Under the pieces are notes generated by a model, which saw only the letters and a program-made list of their open reading frames with translations, was not told where the DNA came from and made no database searches. 10,141 bases of DNA. Source: Sandaracinaceae bacterium. Its GTDB lineage: Bacteria; Myxococcota_A; Polyangia; Polyangiales; JAFGIB01. This document shows, piece by piece, positions 6,932-10,141 of this stretch (its first letter is position 1; every line of letters starts with the position of its first letter). The stretch lies in assembly GCA_017881145.1 (NCBI GenBank), contig JADGRG010000357.1:1-10141 (forward strand), given 5' to 3'. Made by a program: the position numbers and the translations under genes.

Positions 6932-7914
6932 AGCACCTGTCCTGGCACGAGACGGGCCGACTGGCCCAGGCACTCCACGTAACGGTGCTGCTGGCAGGCG
7001 CATGCCTGCTGCAGCCAACGGCGGCGCACGCCGAGATCGTGGAGCGCGTGGTGGCCGTGGTCAACGACGACGCGGTGTTTCTCTCCGAGCTGCGGCGACG
7101 CGCTGCACCCTACCTGGAGCAGCTGGCGGCGGATCCGAATCTCAAGGAGCGCAAAGACCACATCAAGAAGCTCTACGATCACTTTCTGGGTGAGCTGGTC
7201 GACGAGGAGCTGATTCAGCAGACCGCGCGCAAGATGAGCATCACGGTGAGCAGCGCCGAGGTCGACCAGGCCATCGAGAACGTGCGCAGGCAGAACTCGC
7301 TCACGCCGGAACAGTTCTGGCAGGCGGTCAAGGCCCAGGGCTTCGCCGAGAAGCAGTATCGCGAAGACGTGCGCCGGCAGCTGCTGCGGCTCAAGGTCAC
7401 GAACCAGCGCGTGCGCAGCCGCGTCAACCTGACCGACGAAACGATCAAGGAAGAATACGACGACCGCGTGCGCCAAGCGCGCAGGCACCAGCGCTTCCAC
7501 GCCGCACACATCTTCCTGCCGCTGGCAGCGACCGCCAGCGCGACTGACGTGTCCAAGGCCACCAAGCTTGCGCACGAGCTGCGCAGCGCGCTCACGCCAC
7601 AGAACTTCGATGCCACCATGACCGAGCGCGGCGGAGGAGATCTGGGCTGGCTCGACCAGGGAGACCTTCCCGAAGAGCTGGAGACTGCCCTGCTCAGCCT
7701 GGAAATGGGCGAGCTGAGCCAGCCGGTGCGCGGACCGTCAGGCATCCACATCTTCCTCTTGCGCGAGCGGCAAGCCGGCGCTGCAACCATCCAGCCCTTC
7801 GCCGAAGCCAAGGACACCATCTACCGCGACCTCCTGGACAAGGCGATGGCGCGCCAACAAGACATCTTCCTCAAAGAGCTGCGCCGCTCCGCCGTGATCG
7901 ATCTGCGGCCGTAG
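6928..7914 (+). CDS. surA: SurA-like periplasmic peptidyl-prolyl isomerase/chaperone
   Basis: A 328-residue protein read from a GTG start. Residues 1-35 are a signal peptide with probable cleavage at AHA-E. The mature protein opens with EIVERVVAVVNDDAVFLSEL, the hallmark start of the SurA N-terminal chaperone domain, which continues to about residue 150. A single parvulin domain follows at about 187-282 (FHAAHIFLPL, GGGDLGWL, GIHIFLLRERQ), and the C-terminal helix would complete the chaperone core. E. coli SurA has two parvulin domains and about 430 residues, so this is the shorter one-domain form. SurA-type proteins chaperone outer-membrane proteins through the periplasm. The GTG overlaps the stop of the preceding parvulin gene by 4 bp, and GAAGG at 6914-6918 lies 9 nt upstream, so the two foldases are probably co-translated. 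The symbol reflects family resemblance rather than proven orthology. Confidence 0.83.
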   Translation: MKHLSWHETGRLAQALHVTVLLAGACLLQPTAAHAEIVERVVAVVNDDAVFLSELRRRAAPYLEQLAADPNLKERKDHIKKLYDHFLGELVDEELIQQTARKMSITVSSAEVDQAIENVRRQNSLTPEQFWQAVKAQGFAEKQYREDVRRQLLRLKVTNQRVRSRVNLTDETIKEEYDDRVRQARRHQRFHAAHIFLPLAATASATDVSKATKLAHELRSALTPQNFDATMTERGGGDLGWLDQGDLPEELETALLSLEMGELSQPVRGPSGIHIFLLRERQAGAATIQPFAEAKDTIYRDLLDKAMARQQDIFLKELRRSAVIDLRP

Positions 7915-7917
7915 TCA

Positions 7918-7937
7918 GCGGGTTAGCGTGAGCCCGC
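7918..7937. terminator. Candidate hairpin at convergent gene ends
   Basis: GCGGGTT (7918-7924) can pair with AGCCCGC (7931-7937) with one G-T wobble around a 6-nt loop. It lies between the two convergent stop codons and includes the stop of the minus-strand gene. Neither side has a T-run, so it is at best a weak bidirectional terminator or an end-protecting structure. Confidence 0.3.
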
Positions 7938-9134
7938 CCGCATCGCGTCGTCGAGCGCGTCGATGATCAGCGGCACTTCGCTGAGGCTGTTCGGCCAGTG
8001 CGGCGAGAAGCGCAAGAGGCCGTCGGGGCACGAGCACAAAACGCCGCGCTTGCCGAGCTCGGCGGCAAGCACAGGCGCGGTCAAGCCCGCAGGTGGAGCG
8101 AGCGAAAGCGTGCAGGAGCGGCGCTCTTCATCTGCGAGACGCAGCGACGTGAAGCCTCGCTCCACCAGCAATGGTTCGAGCTGGTTGAGATAGTCGTTCA
8201 CGTGACGGTGGATCGCCGGGATGCCAAGCGTAAGCATCAGCCCGAGTGACGCATCGAGCGCCGCAGCAGCAGCGCTGCTCAGCATACCGCCCTCGAAGAC
8301 TCGCGCATCCGTGCGCAGCGTGCGGTCGTAGCGCAGATGACCCGCGCCCGTGAGCAGCATGTCGAGCCCACCGACGTAGCTCATGTTGCCCGTGATGGCG
8401 GGCCGCAACTTGGGCATGCAGCGCGGATGCACATAGAGCATGCCGCCGCCATCGATGCCCATCAGCCACTTGTGCGAGCCCGCTGCCAGGTAGTCGAGGT
8501 CGAGCGCCTGCACATCGAGCGGCACAGCCCCCAGCGCTTGCACGCCGTCGACGACTAACTCCGCGCCATGTGCGTGGCAGAGCGCAGCGATCTTCGCCAG
8601 CGGCATGTGTAAGCCCGTCTGGAACTGCACTGCGCTCACCGCGCACAGACGCACGCCACCGCGCGCAAGCTCTGCGGTGAGACGTGACAAGTCTGCAGCC
8701 ATCGGCCGCGCGAAGTCGGCGACCGGCAAGAGCGTGAGCGTCAGCCCGAAGAGCTCTGCAGCGCGCTGGAACGGCACGACGTTGCTCGGATACTCGCCGC
8801 TGAACGCGATGATGCGCTCGCCCTGCTTCCACGGAATGCTCAGCGCGACGCTCGCCAGGCCGTACATGGTGTTGGGCATCAGTGCGACGTCGTCGCTGCC
8901 CGCACCGATCAGCTTCGCAAGCTTCGCGCGCGCCGATTCGCGCGCAACGAGACTCGCGCCAAAGCCCAGCGACCCACCCGCTGCAACCGCACTCAGCATC
9001 GCCGCGATGGCCGCCTGCACCGGATCCGAAGGCGGCGAGATGCCCGCGTGGTTCGCGTAGGCAGCGACCGAAAGCGCGCTGAAGAGGCTACGGTCACCGA
9101 GCCGCGGGATGACCGCCGATGCGAGAGATGACAT
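7923..9134 (-). CDS. Class V aminotransferase-fold PLP-dependent enzyme
   Basis: A 403-residue fold-type I PLP enzyme. It shows NHAGISP near residue 28, the cofactor aspartate D196 in VVDGVQALGAVPLDV, and the Schiff-base lysine K222 in AGSHKWLMG, all placed as in the class V aminotransferase/cysteine desulfurase/isopenicillin N epimerase superfamily. The C-terminus GLLRFSPHWPNSLSEV resembles the epimerase-like branch (usual form RxSPHxYN). I see no cysteine-desulfurase active-site loop of the RxGHHCA or SSGSAC type, although the LCSC motif just before the last domain has two cysteines. The substrate cannot be assigned. The enzyme should be cytosolic: no signal or membrane segments. ATG 9134 lacks a clear Shine-Dalgarno; no better start lies nearby and the N-terminal homology begins soon after. 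It is convergent with the SurA-like gene (8 bp between stops) and lies 72 bp downstream of the ParA gene on the same strand. Confidence 0.85.
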   Translation of the reverse strand: MSSLASAVIPRLGDRSLFSALSVAAYANHAGISPPSDPVQAAIAAMLSAVAAGGSLGFGASLVARESARAKLAKLIGAGSDDVALMPNTMYGLASVALSIPWKQGERIIAFSGEYPSNVVPFQRAAELFGLTLTLLPVADFARPMAADLSRLTAELARGGVRLCAVSAVQFQTGLHMPLAKIAALCHAHGAELVVDGVQALGAVPLDVQALDLDYLAAGSHKWLMGIDGGGMLYVHPRCMPKLRPAITGNMSYVGGLDMLLTGAGHLRYDRTLRTDARVFEGGMLSSAAAAALDASLGLMLTLGIPAIHRHVNDYLNQLEPLLVERGFTSLRLADEERRSCTLSLAPPAGLTAPVLAAELGKRGVLCSCPDGLLRFSPHWPNSLSEVPLIIDALDDAMRAGSR

Positions 9135-9206
9135 CGCGCCACTGTGCCCGATGCCGGGGCGGGTGTCAGGGGGTTGCGAGCAGCGCCGCGAGACGATCGG
9201 TCTGAT
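9135..9206 (-). other. 72-bp spacer between parA-like and aminotransferase genes
   Basis: This short gap separates two minus-strand genes. I find no convincing terminator, promoter or Shine-Dalgarno in it, so it does not show whether the two are co-transcribed. Confidence 0.4.
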
Positions 9207-10141
9207 TCACGGCACGACAGCACCCGCGCGGCTAGCGATGCACTGCGCGAGCGCCAGGAAATCGGCATACGCTCGGCGCACAGCCTCTCCGTGCGCGCCG
9301 ATCGCGCCGTCGGCGGGCTTCAGAGAAAACACCGGCTTGCGCGCTTCCATCGCCATCGGCATCAAGCTGCGATAGTGCTTCAGCATGGCGAGGCAGTACG
9401 GGTCCTCAGCGGCATCCACGTGCCCACTCTCCGGCTCGGCGAGGACAGATTGCCGATAAGCCGCTGGGAATCGATCGATCCATCGCTGGTAAGCCTTAGG
9501 CGGACGGTTCTCGCGCATCCCGTGTTGCATGACGACGTATCCCAATGGATGAATCTGTCCGCCCGGAAGCTCTATGGTTGGGTCGGGGTTCCTCTCGGAG
9601 AGCTCCCTCCAGCTCGTTCGCCATGCGCGCAGCGCCGGACCCAGATTGTGCAGGCCCTGTAACGAGAACAGATCCGGACCCAGCGGAATCACCACATGTT
9701 GGCTCGCGATCAGCGCTGCGCGATTGATAGCGCCGAGGTTTGGACCCACGTCCACCAGCACCCACTCGGCGTCGAACGCGAGCGCCGCCTGCCGCACGGC
9801 TCGATAAAAGGCCGTCATCGTGCGGAAAGCCGACTCGTCCTTGTTATGACACCGAGGCCAGGCATCGGACAGCTTGTCCTCGAAGGTCGATAGAGCGAGG
9901 TCGCCCACGACGAGGCCAAGGCGCTCGTTGATCTTCTCCAGATGCGGCGTCTGTACGTCCCCAAGACCACGAATGATCGGACGCAGCGCACCAAAGATCG
10001 TATTCGGATGTTCCCCGTTGGGCCAAAGCGCCTCCAGCTCATCCTCGGTCAGGAACATGCTGGTGAGGTTCGCTTGTGGATCCAGATCCACTGCCAGCAC
10101 ACTCTGGCCGCGATCGGCGATCATGGATGCCAGGTGATAAA
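9207..10141 (-). CDS. ParA/Soj-family ATPase (5' partial at right edge)
   Basis: About 310 residues of a ParA-type P-loop ATPase are visible, and the frame is open through the right edge. The visible sequence starts inside the helix after the P-loop (YHLASMIADRGQSVLAVDLD), so the KGGVGKT Walker A loop and the true start lie outside; the ATG at 10124 is internal. Recognisable motifs are VDLDPQANLT (strand 2/A' region), a Walker B-like WVLVDVGPNLGAINRAAL, and IPLGPDLFSLQGLHNL. The C-terminal part includes YQRWIDRFPAAYRQSV and lies beyond the common ParA core. ParA proteins position plasmids, chromosomes or protein complexes through ATP-dependent DNA binding, usually with a ParB partner. No parB follows: the next gene downstream is an aminotransferase. 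Hand-counted lines of 60 bases give about 57-60% GC here, against 73% in a batD line and 68% in an aminotransferase line, hinting at separate ancestry. Confidence 0.88.
   Translation of the reverse strand, partial: YHLASMIADRGQSVLAVDLDPQANLTSMFLTEDELEALWPNGEHPNTIFGALRPIIRGLGDVQTPHLEKINERLGLVVGDLALSTFEDKLSDAWPRCHNKDESAFRTMTAFYRAVRQAALAFDAEWVLVDVGPNLGAINRAALIASQHVVIPLGPDLFSLQGLHNLGPALRAWRTSWRELSERNPDPTIELPGGQIHPLGYVVMQHGMRENRPPKAYQRWIDRFPAAYRQSVLAEPESGHVDAAEDPYCLAMLKHYRSLMPMAMEARKPVFSLKPADGAIGAHGEAVRRAYADFLALAQCIASRAGAVVP

Noticed and set aside
8128..8832. A 234-codon minus-strand frame inside the aminotransferase gene
   Set aside because: It is a different frame of the same strand and Arg/Ala-rich without motifs. 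The main frame carries the PLP lysine and aspartate motifs.
9144..9662. A plus-strand frame opposite the ParA gene and the spacer
   Set aside because: It is antisense to clear ParA-coding sequence and has no recognisable domain or ribosome binding site.

Overview
The window is GC-rich, densely packed bacterial DNA. Its core is a Bat ("Bacteroides aerotolerance") type operon encoding envelope VWA/TPR/BatD proteins, followed by a stand-alone response-regulator receiver and two exported parvulin-type foldases. The high GC, the SurA/PrsA-type periplasmic foldases and the receiver-only protein fit a Gram-negative bacterium, plausibly of the Myxococcota/Deltaproteobacteria kind. That assignment is inference: there is no rRNA or other marker gene here.

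Layout. (1) Positions 2-5346, + strand: batA (5' end outside the window), batB, batC-like, batD and batE. All four junctions overlap by exactly 4 bp (ATGA or GTGA), so translation is probably coupled. (2) 5382-5777, + strand: a receiver-only response regulator, 35 bp after batE. (3) 5846-7914, + strand: a probable lipoprotein with a PrsA/PpiC-type parvulin domain and a SurA-like secreted parvulin, again joined by a 4-bp GTGA overlap. The 68 bp before this pair hold a hairpin and a perfect 10-bp palindrome. (4) 7923-9134, - strand: a class V PLP-dependent aminotransferase-fold enzyme, converging on the SurA-like gene with an 8-bp gap and a small hairpin at the junction. (5) 9207-10141, - strand: a ParA-family ATPase whose N-terminus, with the Walker A loop, lies beyond the right edge. 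It is visibly lower in GC than the rest, and no parB follows it.

How the genes fit together. BatA and BatB are membrane-anchored VWA proteins whose metal-binding domains most likely face the periplasm, judged by the positive-inside rule. BatC and BatE carry TPR repeats and BatD is a large exported protein with one C-terminal membrane segment, so the set looks like a periplasm-facing inner-membrane complex. In related genomes it usually follows a MoxR-type AAA+ ATPase and a DUF58 protein, which would lie left of this window. The two foldases could serve the same envelope-assembly process, and the receiver could supply a regulatory input; both links are inferred from gene order only. The - strand genes look unrelated to the operon.

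I see no rRNA, tRNA, CRISPR array, insertion sequence or attachment site. Nothing here is clearly a new system. The points most worth a second look are the operon's extension into signalling and foldase genes, the pentanucleotide repeat inside batD, the structured gap before the foldases, and the orphan lower-GC ParA at the right edge.
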